Under the pieces are notes generated by a model. It saw only the letters and a list, made by a program, of their open reading frames with translations. It did no database searches and was not told the origin of the DNA. Shown here in pieces: positions 55,268-64,000 of a DNA stretch of 64,000 nucleotides. Origin of the DNA: Mucilaginibacter xinganensis (GTDB lineage: Bacteria > Bacteroidota > Bacteroidia > Sphingobacteriales > Sphingobacteriaceae); assembly GCF_002257585.1 (NCBI RefSeq), contig NZ_CP022743.1, positions 3,968,001-4,032,000 on the forward strand, given 5' to 3'. The number at the start of each line of letters is the position of its first letter. Positions within the stretch are counted from its first letter, which is position 1. A program made the translations under genes and the position numbers.

Positions 55268-55438
55268 ATGACACATCTGACAATCAATAAAAAAAAATAT
55301 GTGCTTTTGTCTGAAGAGAATTACCAGGAACTGCAAAAGAAGGCGGCATTAAAATGGAAGCCGGAAAAAACCTTTTCTGTTGAAGAGGCTAGGGCTTACA
55401 GTAAAAAGCTTATTAATGAATGGGCTTCAGAAAAATAA
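55268..55438 (+). CDS. Small antitoxin-like protein
   Basis: 56 residues, start chosen at 55268 because the promoter lies just upstream. A beta-hairpin-like start (LTINKKKYVLLSEENYQEL) resembles Phd/YefM-type or RHH-like antitoxins. The last 19 bases overlap the toxin gene, a classic toxin-antitoxin layout. Confidence 0.65.
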   Translation: MTHLTINKKKYVLLSEENYQELQKKAALKWKPEKTFSVEEARAYSKKLINEWASEK

Positions 55439-55719
55439 TTATCCGCGAATCTGCGGCCGAAAGCATTGCAGCGATTTCATTTTTTCTTGAATCAGAAAGT
55501 CTTTTAGCTACTGCTGAAAAGTTCACTGATGATGCTTACGATTTCATAACTCATCTGGGTGATAATAGAAAAGGCTATAGAATATGCAGAGATCCTGAAA
55601 GAGGCTCGTTGGGGTATAAGTGCATTCCGTACAAGAAAAAATACACAATTGTATTTGTTGAACTGGATACAGAAATTATAGTATGTGAATTTATTCTTTC
55701 AAAAGGAATCTATTGGTAA
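55420..55719 (+). CDS. RelE/ParE-superfamily toxin
   Basis: 99 residues of the RelE/ParE fold: RKIIIRESAAESI at the N-terminus, EKFTDDAYDFI, then the strand pair GYKCIPYKKKYTIVFVELDTEIIVCEFI. Such proteins either cut mRNA on the ribosome (RelE) or poison gyrase (ParE). The basic RICRDPERGSLGYK stretch fits either. The antitoxin gene is upstream with 19-base overlap. Confidence 0.75.
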   Translation: MGFRKIIIRESAAESIAAISFFLESESLLATAEKFTDDAYDFITHLGDNRKGYRICRDPERGSLGYKCIPYKKKYTIVFVELDTEIIVCEFILSKGIYW

Positions 55720-55792
55720 ACCAATTACAGTTTAACAACATAAAAAAACCAAGCTTTTACATTATCATACACGGCTATGGTGACCCGAAAAA

Positions 55793-56374
55793 TTACACCT
55801 CCAAATTAGTGTAGCAGCTCCGGCAGCGGGGTTCGTAGCTTTCCTTTTCGCCCAGCATTACCTGGTTTTCATCGGGCAGCAGGCGGTACGAGTATAAGGC
55901 AGGGTTCCCGCAGCGCACGCATACAGCATGCAGTTTGGTTACTGATTCGGCCATAGCCATAATGGCGGGCATCGGGCCAAACGGACGGCCCTTGAAATCC
56001 ATATCCAACCCGGCAACAATTACACGGATACCTTTATTGGCGAGGATATTACACACATCAGGCAGCTCTTCATCAAAAAACTGCGCTTCATCAATCCCTA
56101 TCACGTGCACATCACTGGCCAGCAATAATATGGATGACGCGTTCTCAACAGGGGTTGAAGGAATAGAGGTTGCATTGTGCGAAACCAAAGCATTTTCATC
56201 ATACCGGGTATCGGCCTTCGGACTAAAGATCTCTACTTTTAATCGGGCTATCTTCGCCCTGTTAAGCCGGCGGATCAGCTCCTCTGTTTTGCCTGAAAAC
56301 ATCGATCCGCAAACCACTTCTATACTGCCCCCCAGTTCATTTCTCCGCTTAAATATATCTTCTACAAACACCAA
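55793..56374 (-). CDS. tdk: Thymidine kinase
   Basis: 193 residues. Walker A GSMFSGKT at 23-30, catalytic E96 in GIDEAQFF, and a zinc site C152-x2-C155/C184-x2-C187, the layout of type II thymidine kinase. It phosphorylates thymidine for salvage. Confidence 0.95.
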   Translation of the reverse strand: MVFVEDIFKRRNELGGSIEVVCGSMFSGKTEELIRRLNRAKIARLKVEIFSPKADTRYDENALVSHNATSIPSTPVENASSILLLASDVHVIGIDEAQFFDEELPDVCNILANKGIRVIVAGLDMDFKGRPFGPMPAIMAMAESVTKLHAVCVRCGNPALYSYRLLPDENQVMLGEKESYEPRCRSCYTNLEV

Positions 56375-56566
56375 ATCGCTGATTATTAATAGTTGAATGA
56401 GCTAGTCCAAAAATCGGGAATCCCCCAAAATACGAAAGAAAAACAGAGAGATAGCTTTGCGCAATAATGCGTCTTTGACTAACCCCTAACCTCTAATCAC
56501 TAATCTCAAACCACAAATATCAGAATTTAATCTTATTTTTGATTGGCATTTTCCCAACATTGATCC

Positions 56567-57640
56567 ATGAAGCAAAAGGAAGTATTTAAAAAGATAGGTG
56601 GCATTATACAGGAGCTAAGTGAACAATATGAATACCTGCAAACCACGGTTGATAATTTAAATGACCTGGAACTTGAACTTTTTGTTGCTAACGCTCATTT
56701 CTTAACAGACCATATTGAAATATTGTGCAAACTTAACCTGCAAAATAAACCTAAACGCGCTGTTATTGAAAAACCCGAAACCAGTTACCAGCAAAAGTTT
56801 TTTGAACCCGTTGTTCAGCAAATGAAACCGGGAGCTGATTTGAGAGGATTAAGGATGCCAAAACCGCAGGCTAAACCGGTTGAAGTTGAAGTGATCAACA
56901 ACCTGCCGGAGCCGCCCGAAGAAAAACCGGTGATACAATTGCCTGCTGCCAAACAGCCGGAAGAACACATTACTCCGCAGTTCGACTTCACCTCGCAGGC
57001 ACCTGAAGATAGTTATTCGTTCATCCGCGAAGAGCCGGAAACCATCCGTCATGAACTGATCTTAGACGAGGCTGAAACATGGGAAGATGAAGAAGACGGT
57101 GCAGTTGCCGTTAAACAAAAAGAAGAGGAAAAAACTGAAGAGACACCGGCAGCCGCAGCAACAGAAACGCCGGTGATTACTGAAGAAGCGGTTACGTTAC
57201 CGCACACTATCGAAACTATTGAACCCGTTATTGAGGAAGTAAAGGCAGAAGAATCATTTGCCCAAACCAGTGAAGCCGAAGTGATTAGTGCAGCACCTGC
57301 AAAGGAAGATGCCGGAGAAGCAGAAGTAATAACCCGCAATCAGCAAATATCATCGCAACAGGGCGATAAAACAGCCTCAAAAAGCGACCAGTTAAGCATT
57401 AAGCCCATCAGCGATATTAAGCTGGCCATTACGCTTAATGATAAATTGCTGTATGTAAAAGACCTGTTTAACGGGTACAACCTTGCTTACAGCGAAGCTA
57501 TAGAGATCCTGAACCGATTTAACACGTTTGAAGAAGCCCAGCGTTTTTTAAACACCAATTACGTAACCAAAAACAACTGGGAAAGCAAACCAGCTACCGC
57601 CGAAAAGTTATACGCGCTGCTGAAAAGAAGGTACGCTTAG
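56567..57640 (+). CDS. Acidic-linker protein with conserved ends, unknown function
   Basis: 357 residues: an N-terminal helical part (FKKIGGIIQELSEQYEYLQ, HFLTDHIEILCKLN), a long Glu/Ala/Pro/Thr-rich disordered linker (about 85-265), and a C-terminal domain (KPISDIKLAITLNDKLLYVKDLFNG, YSEAIEILNRFNTFEEAQRFL, ending LLKRRYA). A TATTTTTG box stands upstream near 56530, without a good TTG partner. It is common in this order of bacteria next to the mre/tdk genes, though the role is unknown. It could be a scaffold. Confidence 0.6.
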   Translation: MKQKEVFKKIGGIIQELSEQYEYLQTTVDNLNDLELELFVANAHFLTDHIEILCKLNLQNKPKRAVIEKPETSYQQKFFEPVVQQMKPGADLRGLRMPKPQAKPVEVEVINNLPEPPEEKPVIQLPAAKQPEEHITPQFDFTSQAPEDSYSFIREEPETIRHELILDEAETWEDEEDGAVAVKQKEEEKTEETPAAAATETPVITEEAVTLPHTIETIEPVIEEVKAEESFAQTSEAEVISAAPAKEDAGEAEVITRNQQISSQQGDKTASKSDQLSIKPISDIKLAITLNDKLLYVKDLFNGYNLAYSEAIEILNRFNTFEEAQRFLNTNYVTKNNWESKPATAEKLYALLKRRYA

Positions 57641-57686
57641 TTAGTTAGCGGTTAACAGGATATTCCACTGTCAACTGTAAACTTAC

Positions 57687-58952
57687 TTAAACAATCCCCA
57701 TACGGTTAGAATCCAGCTTAAGCAACACAAACAGCAGGATGGTGAAGCTCAATAAGGATGACCCGCCATAGCTGATAAACGGCAGCGGAATCCCTATTAC
57801 GGGTACCAAACCAATCGTCATACCTATATTGATCATCACGTGGAAAAAGATCACAGAAGCCACGCCATAGCCGTAAACCCTGGAAAATGGCGATCGCTGC
57901 CGTTCAGCGATCAGGATTAGCCTTAGCACCAAAAACAGGTACAGCCCCAATACGGTTAACGATCCTGCAAAGCCCCACTCCTCGCCTACGGTACAAAAAA
58001 TAAAATCGGTGCTTTGCTCAGGCACAAATGAATATTTGGTTTGTGTGCCCTTTAAATAGCCCTTGCCCCACATCTTACCGGAACCAATGGCAATCTTTGA
58101 CTGGTTAAGGTTGTAGCCCTTTCCCTTTAAATCGCTCTTAATCCCCAATATAATATCAATCCTTACCTTTTGGTGCGGCTTTAAAACGCTGTTGTAAATA
58201 ACCTTTACGCTAAACACAAACACAATGCAAATTGCCAAACCGGCAAGCATGGTATAAACAACCTTTTTACTGCGCCTGAACAACAAGATAACCGCAAGGG
58301 TGATAACCACTATAACCCCGATAACAGCCAGCGGCGGATACAAAACCGAGGTAACAAACAGCGCAATGAACAACGCACCTATGATTAAGAAATAAGGAGA
58401 AAGCCCCTCGCGGTACAGCACAAACACCAGCGATAAAAATACCAGCGTTGAGCCCATATCCGGCTGCATCATAATCAGGAACATGGGCACCCCTATGATG
58501 GTAGCGGCAATAGCAAACGACTTAGGTTCGCTTACCCTGATATTGGGCCCGCTTAAATAACGCGCCAGTAATAAACAGGTAGAGAACTTGGCAAACTCCG
58601 AGGGCTGCAGCCTGAAACCGCCGCCAAGGCTAATCCATGCCTGGTTACCGCCCACGTTGCGCCCAACCACCAAAACAATACCCAGCAATAATAAGGTTAT
58701 AATGTAAAAGGCAGGTGCCAGGGCAGTAATAAATCTGCTCTCGAGCAAAAGGATAACTCCGCCTACCAACACCGCAACAATGATAAAAGTAAACTGCTTG
58801 CCATAGTTGGTATGTGAGTCGATAATGCTTGGGTAACGCTCGTCATACACCGCCGCATGGATATTGAACCAGCCAATGGTACACAGCGCCAGGAAAATGA
58901 ATACCGTTATCCAATCAACATTAAAAAAAAAGCTGCGCTGGTTATTTATCAT
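57687..58952 (-). CDS. rodA: Rod shape-determining SEDS glycosyltransferase RodA
   Basis: 421 residues with about ten membrane segments. SEDS signatures: ARYLSGPN region, QPDMGSTLVFLSL, SKIAIGSGKMWGKGYLKGTQTKYSFVPEQSTDFIFCTVGEEWG, and ISYGGSS near the end. It polymerises lipid II glycan strands together with PBP2. Last gene of the mre operon, overlapping mrdA by 11 bases. Confidence 0.95.
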   Translation of the reverse strand: MINNQRSFFFNVDWITVFIFLALCTIGWFNIHAAVYDERYPSIIDSHTNYGKQFTFIIVAVLVGGVILLLESRFITALAPAFYIITLLLLGIVLVVGRNVGGNQAWISLGGGFRLQPSEFAKFSTCLLLARYLSGPNIRVSEPKSFAIAATIIGVPMFLIMMQPDMGSTLVFLSLVFVLYREGLSPYFLIIGALFIALFVTSVLYPPLAVIGVIVVITLAVILLFRRSKKVVYTMLAGLAICIVFVFSVKVIYNSVLKPHQKVRIDIILGIKSDLKGKGYNLNQSKIAIGSGKMWGKGYLKGTQTKYSFVPEQSTDFIFCTVGEEWGFAGSLTVLGLYLFLVLRLILIAERQRSPFSRVYGYGVASVIFFHVMINIGMTIGLVPVIGIPLPFISYGGSSLLSFTILLFVLLKLDSNRMGIV

Positions 58953-60948
58953 CTTTCCTCCCCGGTAATACGGCTAAAAGCCTGGTTGATGAATCTTTTT
59001 TGTTTTGACGGGATGCGCCTTTCAGGCCTTTCAAAGGCTTTTTCAAAGTATCTGCCTTCTGCTTTTTGGCGGTATCTTTTGGCGATATCTTCTTCCGGAA
59101 TCGGCTGTAATAAAGGGCAGAATCGGGCAGGCGGTTAGCGTTGGCAAAATGCTCAACCGTTATCCCAGATTCACGCGGGGAAATGCTTCCCTTTAAATAT
59201 TTTTCAACTATAAAGCTGGCTATTGGAGCTGCCCAGTGCGCCCCTTCGCCAGAGTTTTCAACCACTACTGCAATAGCTATCCGGGGGTTTTCACGCGGGG
59301 CAAAGGCAACAAATACAGAGTGCGCTTCGCCGCCGGGGTTTTGAGCGGTTCCTGTTTTACCGCACATGATGATGCCGGGAATTTTTGACCGGATACCTGT
59401 ACCTCTGTCAATAACCGCCTGCATCCCGTTTATTACGGGCTCAAAGTATTGGGAGTCTATCCCAACGTAGTTCCTTACAGTATATTCATGTTTAATAACA
59501 TTTTGAGTGCCTATTGCTTTTACCAGGTGGGGCTTATAATAATAACCATGGTTGGCTATGGTACATTCAAGATTAGCCATTTGCAAAGGCGTAGCCAGCA
59601 ACTCCCCCTGCCCGATAGCAAGCGGAATAATAGTGCTTGAACGCCAGCCACCTTTATGATAAAGGTTATCATAATACAAAGGTGTTGGCACATTACCACG
59701 GCTTTCGCCCGGCACATCCAGATCAAGGCGGGTGCCTAAACCAAATTTCTTCACGTTATCGCGCCATGTTTTATAGCTTGCTTCTGTTTGGTGTGTGCCG
59801 TTGTGATCAATTATCTTTTGAAACACCATAGAAAAATAACCATTGCACGATTCGGCAACGGCGCTGCTTAAGTTAACCAAACCGTGTGCTTCGCCATTAT
59901 TACATTTAACCCTGCGGTTACCCGCCTGGTAATATCCGGGGCAGTAATAACTGGTTTGCGGAGTAATGATCCCCTCCTCTAACCCAATAAGTGCACTTAA
60001 CGGCTTAAAAGATGAACCCGGGGGATATTTTGCCTGCACCGGCCTTATAAAAAACGGGTTGTAAACATCGGCGTACATTTTTGCGGCATTGTTTCCGCGT
60101 TCGCGGCCAACCATCAGGTTAGGGTCGTAAGTTGGGCTGCTCACGTAGCAAAGAATCTCGCCGGTTGAGGGCTCAATGGCAACAATACTCCCCACCTTAT
60201 CATGCATCAGCTTTTCGCCCAGCTTTTGGATGCTCAGTTCAAGCGATGAGGTTAAACGCTGGCCGGGCACAGCCGCAGTGTCATATAGCCCGTTGGCAAA
60301 CTTTCCTTTCAGCGTACCGCGCGAGTCAACCATTTGGTTACTAACGCCACGCTGGCCGCGCAACACAGTTTCGTATGATTTTTCAACACCGGTTACACCA
60401 ATAAAGTCTCCGGGATGGTAGTAGCCATTGGAGTGTTTGATATCCTTATCCTGCACCTCGCCAATATAACCCAGGAATTGTGCGGCAACAGAATCGGGAT
60501 AGTTACGCAGGTACCTGGTGATTGCCGAAAAGCCGGGAAATTCTGAAAGCCGTTCAGACACCGAGGCATAAGTTTGCGCGGTAAGTTGTTTTTCAAATAC
60601 CGACTTTAACACCGGTGAGTACTTCCAGGCTTTTACCCAGCGCTTGTTAAAGCCATCCCGGTCAATCCCCAAAAGCTTGCAAAACTCTACGGTATCAAAT
60701 GGCTTAACCTCACGCGGGGTTATCATGATATCATAAAATGGCTCGTTTTGCACCAGGATCTTTCCGTTACGATCTAATATAGGGCCGCGTGCAGGATATA
60801 CGATGGTTTGCCTTAACACATTTTTACCGGCGTATATGGCATATTTAGGATCAACTATCTGGATATAGAACAGCCGGGCCAGCAGTACAACAATTATGGC
60901 TATAAAAATTCCGGCTATAATGTAGCGTCGCTCAAAAAAACTGTTCAT
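58942..60948 (-). CDS. mrdA: Penicillin-binding protein 2 (elongation transpeptidase)
   Basis: 668 residues. One N-terminal membrane segment, a PBP dimer domain, and a transpeptidase with SSFK at 312-315 (catalytic S312), SCN at 367-369 and KTG at 531-533. A C-terminal Lys/Ser-rich tail follows. It crosslinks peptidoglycan during rod elongation in partnership with RodA. It overlaps mreD by 4 bases and rodA by 11. Confidence 0.95.
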   Translation of the reverse strand: MNSFFERRYIIAGIFIAIIVVLLARLFYIQIVDPKYAIYAGKNVLRQTIVYPARGPILDRNGKILVQNEPFYDIMITPREVKPFDTVEFCKLLGIDRDGFNKRWVKAWKYSPVLKSVFEKQLTAQTYASVSERLSEFPGFSAITRYLRNYPDSVAAQFLGYIGEVQDKDIKHSNGYYHPGDFIGVTGVEKSYETVLRGQRGVSNQMVDSRGTLKGKFANGLYDTAAVPGQRLTSSLELSIQKLGEKLMHDKVGSIVAIEPSTGEILCYVSSPTYDPNLMVGRERGNNAAKMYADVYNPFFIRPVQAKYPPGSSFKPLSALIGLEEGIITPQTSYYCPGYYQAGNRRVKCNNGEAHGLVNLSSAVAESCNGYFSMVFQKIIDHNGTHQTEASYKTWRDNVKKFGLGTRLDLDVPGESRGNVPTPLYYDNLYHKGGWRSSTIIPLAIGQGELLATPLQMANLECTIANHGYYYKPHLVKAIGTQNVIKHEYTVRNYVGIDSQYFEPVINGMQAVIDRGTGIRSKIPGIIMCGKTGTAQNPGGEAHSVFVAFAPRENPRIAIAVVVENSGEGAHWAAPIASFIVEKYLKGSISPRESGITVEHFANANRLPDSALYYSRFRKKISPKDTAKKQKADTLKKPLKGLKGASRQNKKDSSTRLLAVLPGRKDDK

Positions 60949-61463
60949 TTACGCTCTTTTCTCTTGAAAAATAACAAACCCGAAATTAGTATTAAAAACA
61001 CGGTAAATACAGAACTCAATAAAATGCGGCTTATTGTAAATTCAATTTGCGAAAGGCTAAAAGCTTCGAGGTTGAGGAGAAAAAAGTGGTGAACAAAGGT
61101 TAGCACAACGGCATAGGCTAAAAACCACCGCAAACCCATTATGCTTAAGGTAGGTTCGGGCTCGTTATCAAACCCATCTTTTTGAACAGTTATGCTGATG
61201 AATAAAATCCTGACAAAGGCAAGTACCACGCAGGCAGCCGCATGCAGGCCCGGGGTATCGTAAAAAGCATCAATGGTAAGCCCCAGGATAAACGACAGTG
61301 CAAAAAGCAAAACGTTAGGCACCTCGAAAGGCAGCAGCAGGATAAAAAGGATATACAGGTAAGGGGTTGAAAGATCATATAAATTAATGTTCTTCAACAA
61401 AAAAACCTGGATAAATACCAGTACAATAAACCTCAGAAAATTAATTATAATGCGCTTACTCAT
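60945..61463 (-). CDS. mreD: Rod shape-determining protein MreD
   Basis: 172 residues from the ATG at 61463 (earlier starts add 18 residues with no hydrophobic pattern). About five membrane segments. It links the MreB/MreC complex to the membrane. It overlaps mreC by 8 bases and mrdA by 4, so the operon is tightly coupled. Confidence 0.85.
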   Translation of the reverse strand: MSKRIIINFLRFIVLVFIQVFLLKNINLYDLSTPYLYILFILLLPFEVPNVLLFALSFILGLTIDAFYDTPGLHAAACVVLAFVRILFISITVQKDGFDNEPEPTLSIMGLRWFLAYAVVLTFVHHFFLLNLEAFSLSQIEFTISRILLSSVFTVFLILISGLLFFKRKERK

Positions 61464-62289
61464 CCTTTTTTTGCTGAGCCTCCAGTCCCGTTTGCTCTGC
61501 GGCAAATTTATTATCAACTACGTAAACATATTGCAGCTTGGTAAAATCAACGGCCAGGGCCACATCCATATTTAATGAAACACCGCCACCTTTACTCTTA
61601 AGGCTGCTGATGGTACCTATCGGGATCCCTTCGGGGAATAACGAATAGCCTGATGTCACAACCTTTTCCCCAACCTTCGGCACCGCATTATTTGATACAT
61701 CCCGCAGTAAACCTTTGTGCGGATTAAACTCCTCGCCCCATTGAATATACCCTATCTCTTTATTATTAGCTAACATGGCGCTGAATTGAGAGTCTTTATG
61801 AAGCAGCGACTGGATCACCGAAAAATGATCGGAAACAAATACCACTTTGCCCACCAAACCTGCGTTGCAGATTACCCCGAGCCCTTTAGTAATTCCTTGT
61901 TTACTCCCTTTATCTATAGTGATATAGTTATTTGCCCTGTTGGTTGAATTATTGATTACCCGCGCTACAATGTATTCATACTGCTGCTTATAAACGGTAT
62001 CATTAACCTTGTGCTTATTAAGTGTATCGGCATATAACGACGATTTAAGCTGGTTACGCAACCTTGCATTTTCACGTGCCAGGCTATCGTTGTTATCTTT
62101 TAGTGACAGATAGCTTTTAAACTCGCTGATGCGGGCATATAAATTTCCGGTAACTGAGTTTGATGAATTTATAAAAGTGGCCTTTTGAAAAGAGTTGTAT
62201 TTGATATATACCAGCAGCGCCGAAACCTCGAAAATAATAAACAAAAAGAATGCGTTATACTTAGTGATAAATATCAGGAGATTGCGCAT
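61456..62289 (-). CDS. mreC: Rod shape-determining protein MreC
   Basis: 277 residues. One N-terminal membrane segment, coiled coil (about 58-95), then two beta-barrel domains with GVICNAGLVGKVVFVSDHFSVIQSLLH, a family hallmark. The C-terminus is a charged tail. It bridges MreB and PBP2 in the periplasm. A heptamer repeat pair stands between it and mreB. Confidence 0.93.
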   Translation of the reverse strand: MRNLLIFITKYNAFFLFIIFEVSALLVYIKYNSFQKATFINSSNSVTGNLYARISEFKSYLSLKDNNDSLARENARLRNQLKSSLYADTLNKHKVNDTVYKQQYEYIVARVINNSTNRANNYITIDKGSKQGITKGLGVICNAGLVGKVVFVSDHFSVIQSLLHKDSQFSAMLANNKEIGYIQWGEEFNPHKGLLRDVSNNAVPKVGEKVVTSGYSLFPEGIPIGTISSLKSKGGGVSLNMDVALAVDFTKLQYVYVVDNKFAAEQTGLEAQQKKDE

Positions 62290-62395
62290 TTGTTAGAGAA
62301 TTGTGAGTGGTGAGTGGTAAGCGGTGAATGGTGAATGAGTTGAGTAAGATTTAAATTAAAGACCACTCACTATTCACTACTCCCCACTCACCAGA
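62290..62395. repeat. GTGAGTG heptamer repeats facing CACTCAC units between mreC and mreB
   Basis: GTGAGTG-type 7-base units (from about 62301) face the reverse units CCACTCACT...CCCACTCACC (to about 62393). The two arms can pair. It is a third family of 7-base-period arrays in this window. Confidence 0.65.
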
Positions 62396-63418
62396 CTATT
62401 GCATTAAAAATTTAAAGTTACCAATATTTTTAAGGGCTGTGCCTGTTCCGCGTACTACGGCGCGCAACGGATCTTCGGCTACGTGAACCGGCAATTTGGT
62501 TTTTGCGGCAATACGCTTATCAAGGCCGCGCAGCAAGGCGCCGCCACCTGTTAAATAAATACCGGTTTGATAAATATCTGCCGAAAGCTCCGGCGGGGTG
62601 ATCTCCAATGCTTTAAGAATCGCTTCTTCAATTTTCGAGATCGATTTATCAAGGCAGTGTGCAATTTCTGAATAAGATACCATTATCTGCTTGGGTACGC
62701 CTGTCATTAAATCGCGGCCCTGTACAGCAAAATCTGTTGGCGGGTCTGCAAGTTCAGGCAATGCGGCACCAACCTCGATTTTAATTTTTTCAGCTGTACG
62801 GTCACCAATCATAATGTTATGCTGGCGGCGGATGTACTGAACTATATCAGAGTCGAAGTTATCACCTGCCACACGGATAGACTGATCGCAAACGATCCCT
62901 GACAGCGCGATAACGGCAATTTCAGTGGTACCACCACCAATATCAATAATCATGTTACCCATAGGCTCTTCAACATCAATTCCAATACCTACGGCAGCAG
63001 CCATTGGCTCATGAATAAGGTAGACTTCTTTTGCCCCGGCAATCTCGGCCGAGTCACGTACGGCACGTTTTTCAACTTCGGTAATGCCCGAAGGAATACA
63101 GATCACCATCCGCAATGACGGGAAGAACCAGCCCTTACCGTGGTTAATCATTTTGATCATCCCGCGGATCATGTGCTCAGCAGCGTTAAAGTCGGCTATT
63201 ACCCCATCCTTAAGCGGCCTTACGGTACGAATATTATCGTGTGTTTTGCCTTCCATCTGCATTGCCTGGCGGCCTATGGCAATTACTTTATTGGTAGTGC
63301 GGTCAAAAGCTACTATTGACGGTTCATCAACAACAACTTTATCATTATGTATTATGAGGGTATTTGCGGTACCTAAATCAATGGCGATTTCTTGTGTAAA
63401 AAAGTTAAATAGACCCAT
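62396..63418 (-). CDS. mreB: Rod shape-determining actin-like protein MreB
   Basis: 340 residues, full-length MreB. Phosphate loops DLGTANTLI and DIGGGTTEIAVIALSG, adenosine motif LTGGGALLRGLD. It organises the elongation machinery. First gene of the operon, with 106 bases containing repeats before mreC. Confidence 0.96.
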   Translation of the reverse strand: MGLFNFFTQEIAIDLGTANTLIIHNDKVVVDEPSIVAFDRTTNKVIAIGRQAMQMEGKTHDNIRTVRPLKDGVIADFNAAEHMIRGMIKMINHGKGWFFPSLRMVICIPSGITEVEKRAVRDSAEIAGAKEVYLIHEPMAAAVGIGIDVEEPMGNMIIDIGGGTTEIAVIALSGIVCDQSIRVAGDNFDSDIVQYIRRQHNIMIGDRTAEKIKIEVGAALPELADPPTDFAVQGRDLMTGVPKQIMVSYSEIAHCLDKSISKIEEAILKALEITPPELSADIYQTGIYLTGGGALLRGLDKRIAAKTKLPVHVAEDPLRAVVRGTGTALKNIGNFKFLMQ

Positions 63419-63521
63419 TTGGTGTTATTTCAAAAATAAGCTTCAAAATTAGTAATAACGGCACGAATTTTACGAATGTAAGCTATTTAAAGCGAATAAA
63501 TCCGCACAGTTATTCAATTAA

Positions 63522-64000
63522 TTAATGTTTAAAATGGCGTACGCCGGTAGTTACCATTGAAATGTTTTTCTGATCGCACATTTCAACAGAAAGCTTGTCA
63601 TTTATTGAGCCGCCGGGTTGTAAAACAGCCACAATTCCGGCATCAGCAGCCAGTTCAACACAATCAGGAAAAGGGAAAAAAGCATCAGATGCCATAACCG
63701 CTCCCCTTAAATCAAAACCAAAGCTTTCGGCTTTTATAACTGCTTGTTTCAGCGAATCAACACGCGAAGTTTGTCCTACACCACTGGCCATCAGTTGGCC
63801 GTTCTTTGCAAAAACAATGGTGTTTGATTTGGTATGTTTAACTACCTTGTTGGCAAAAAACAGGTCGTGTTTTTCTTGTTCGGTAGGTTGTTTCTTTGTA
63901 ACTGATGTCATTTGCTCTGGCCCCTCAATAACCGCGTCTTTATCTTGTTCAATTACACCATTCAGCAGCGTTTTAAACAGCTTGGTAGGTAATGGAACCG
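63522..64000 (-). CDS. purH: Bifunctional purine biosynthesis protein PurH, C-terminal part (start outside)
   Basis: The frame stays open to the window edge, so only about 159 C-terminal residues are visible. FFANKVVKHTKSNTIVFAKNGQ, GVGQTSRVDSLKQAV and SDAFFPFPD, then HFKH at the end, are hallmarks of the AICAR transformylase domain, which makes FAICAR during purine synthesis. The IMP cyclohydrolase half lies outside. Confidence 0.95.
   Translation of the reverse strand, partial: VPLPTKLFKTLLNGVIEQDKDAVIEGPEQMTSVTKKQPTEQEKHDLFFANKVVKHTKSNTIVFAKNGQLMASGVGQTSRVDSLKQAVIKAESFGFDLRGAVMASDAFFPFPDCVELAADAGIVAVLQPGGSINDKLSVEMCDQKNISMVTTGVRHFKH

Noticed and set aside
1..64000. tRNA or rRNA genes
   Set aside because: I scanned the intergenic stretches by eye and saw no cloverleaf with the usual TTCAA-type arm. 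A tRNA search tool would settle this.

Overview
The window reads as a piece of chromosome from a Bacteroidota bacterium, most likely family Sphingobacteriaceae (Mucilaginibacter/Pedobacter-like). This is inferred from gene content, not from a database match. The clues are a type IX secretion type B (CHU_C) C-terminal domain, DUF3078 and DUF2851 proteins, GH97, GH127 and GH16 glycosidases, a DUF6371/RepA-like pair, promoters of the TTG-N19/20-TAnnTTTG type, and little sign of Shine-Dalgarno sequences. No rRNA or tRNA gene, IS transposase, integrase or CRISPR array was found.

Layout. 0-0.9 kb: 3' part of a DUF3078 gene. 1.1-5.2 kb: a tightly coupled kaiC-kaiB-kaiB-histidine kinase operon, a clock-like KaiBC module without KaiA. 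5.3-9.4 kb: two MutS-like ATPases that lack the mismatch-reading region, around an enoyl-CoA hydratase. 9.5-12.5 kb: acyltransferase plus LytS/LytTR two-component operon. 12.7-13.9 kb: cbpA-cbpM chaperone pair. 14.2-17 kb: GAF kinase, cupin, GNAT, DUF1493. 17-24.8 kb: GH97 alpha-galactosidase-type enzyme, outer-membrane barrel, PspC, DUF2851, Tat-exported oxidoreductase, HAD phosphatase, small membrane protein. 25-27.5 kb: ABC exporter and a gene-poor structured stretch. 27.8-36.1 kb: secreted chorismate mutase, two secreted glycosidases, a tiny His/Asp-rich lipoprotein, and a 1.2-kilo-residue NHL/Ig/CHU_C surface protein. 36-43.4 kb: VOC protein, hybrid kinase, AraC regulator, DUF983, GH127.

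43.4-52.7 kb is the accessory and repeat-rich part. A primase-like DUF6371 gene and a RepA-like ATPase gene, and next to them an AT-rich AlbA_2/Schlafen-type ATPase gene, are punctuated by four copies of an inverted array built on CGATACAG. Around these lie three kinds of 7-base-period repeat arrays, long palindromes and MITE-like inverted repeats. This repeat-bounded island and the kai operon are the two most interesting things here.

52.7-57.7 kb: GH13 lipoprotein, lone response regulator, ParE/RelE-type toxin-antitoxin pair, thymidine kinase, and an acidic-linker protein. 57.7-63.4 kb: the rod-shape cluster mreB-mreC-mreD-mrdA-rodA. The window ends inside purH.
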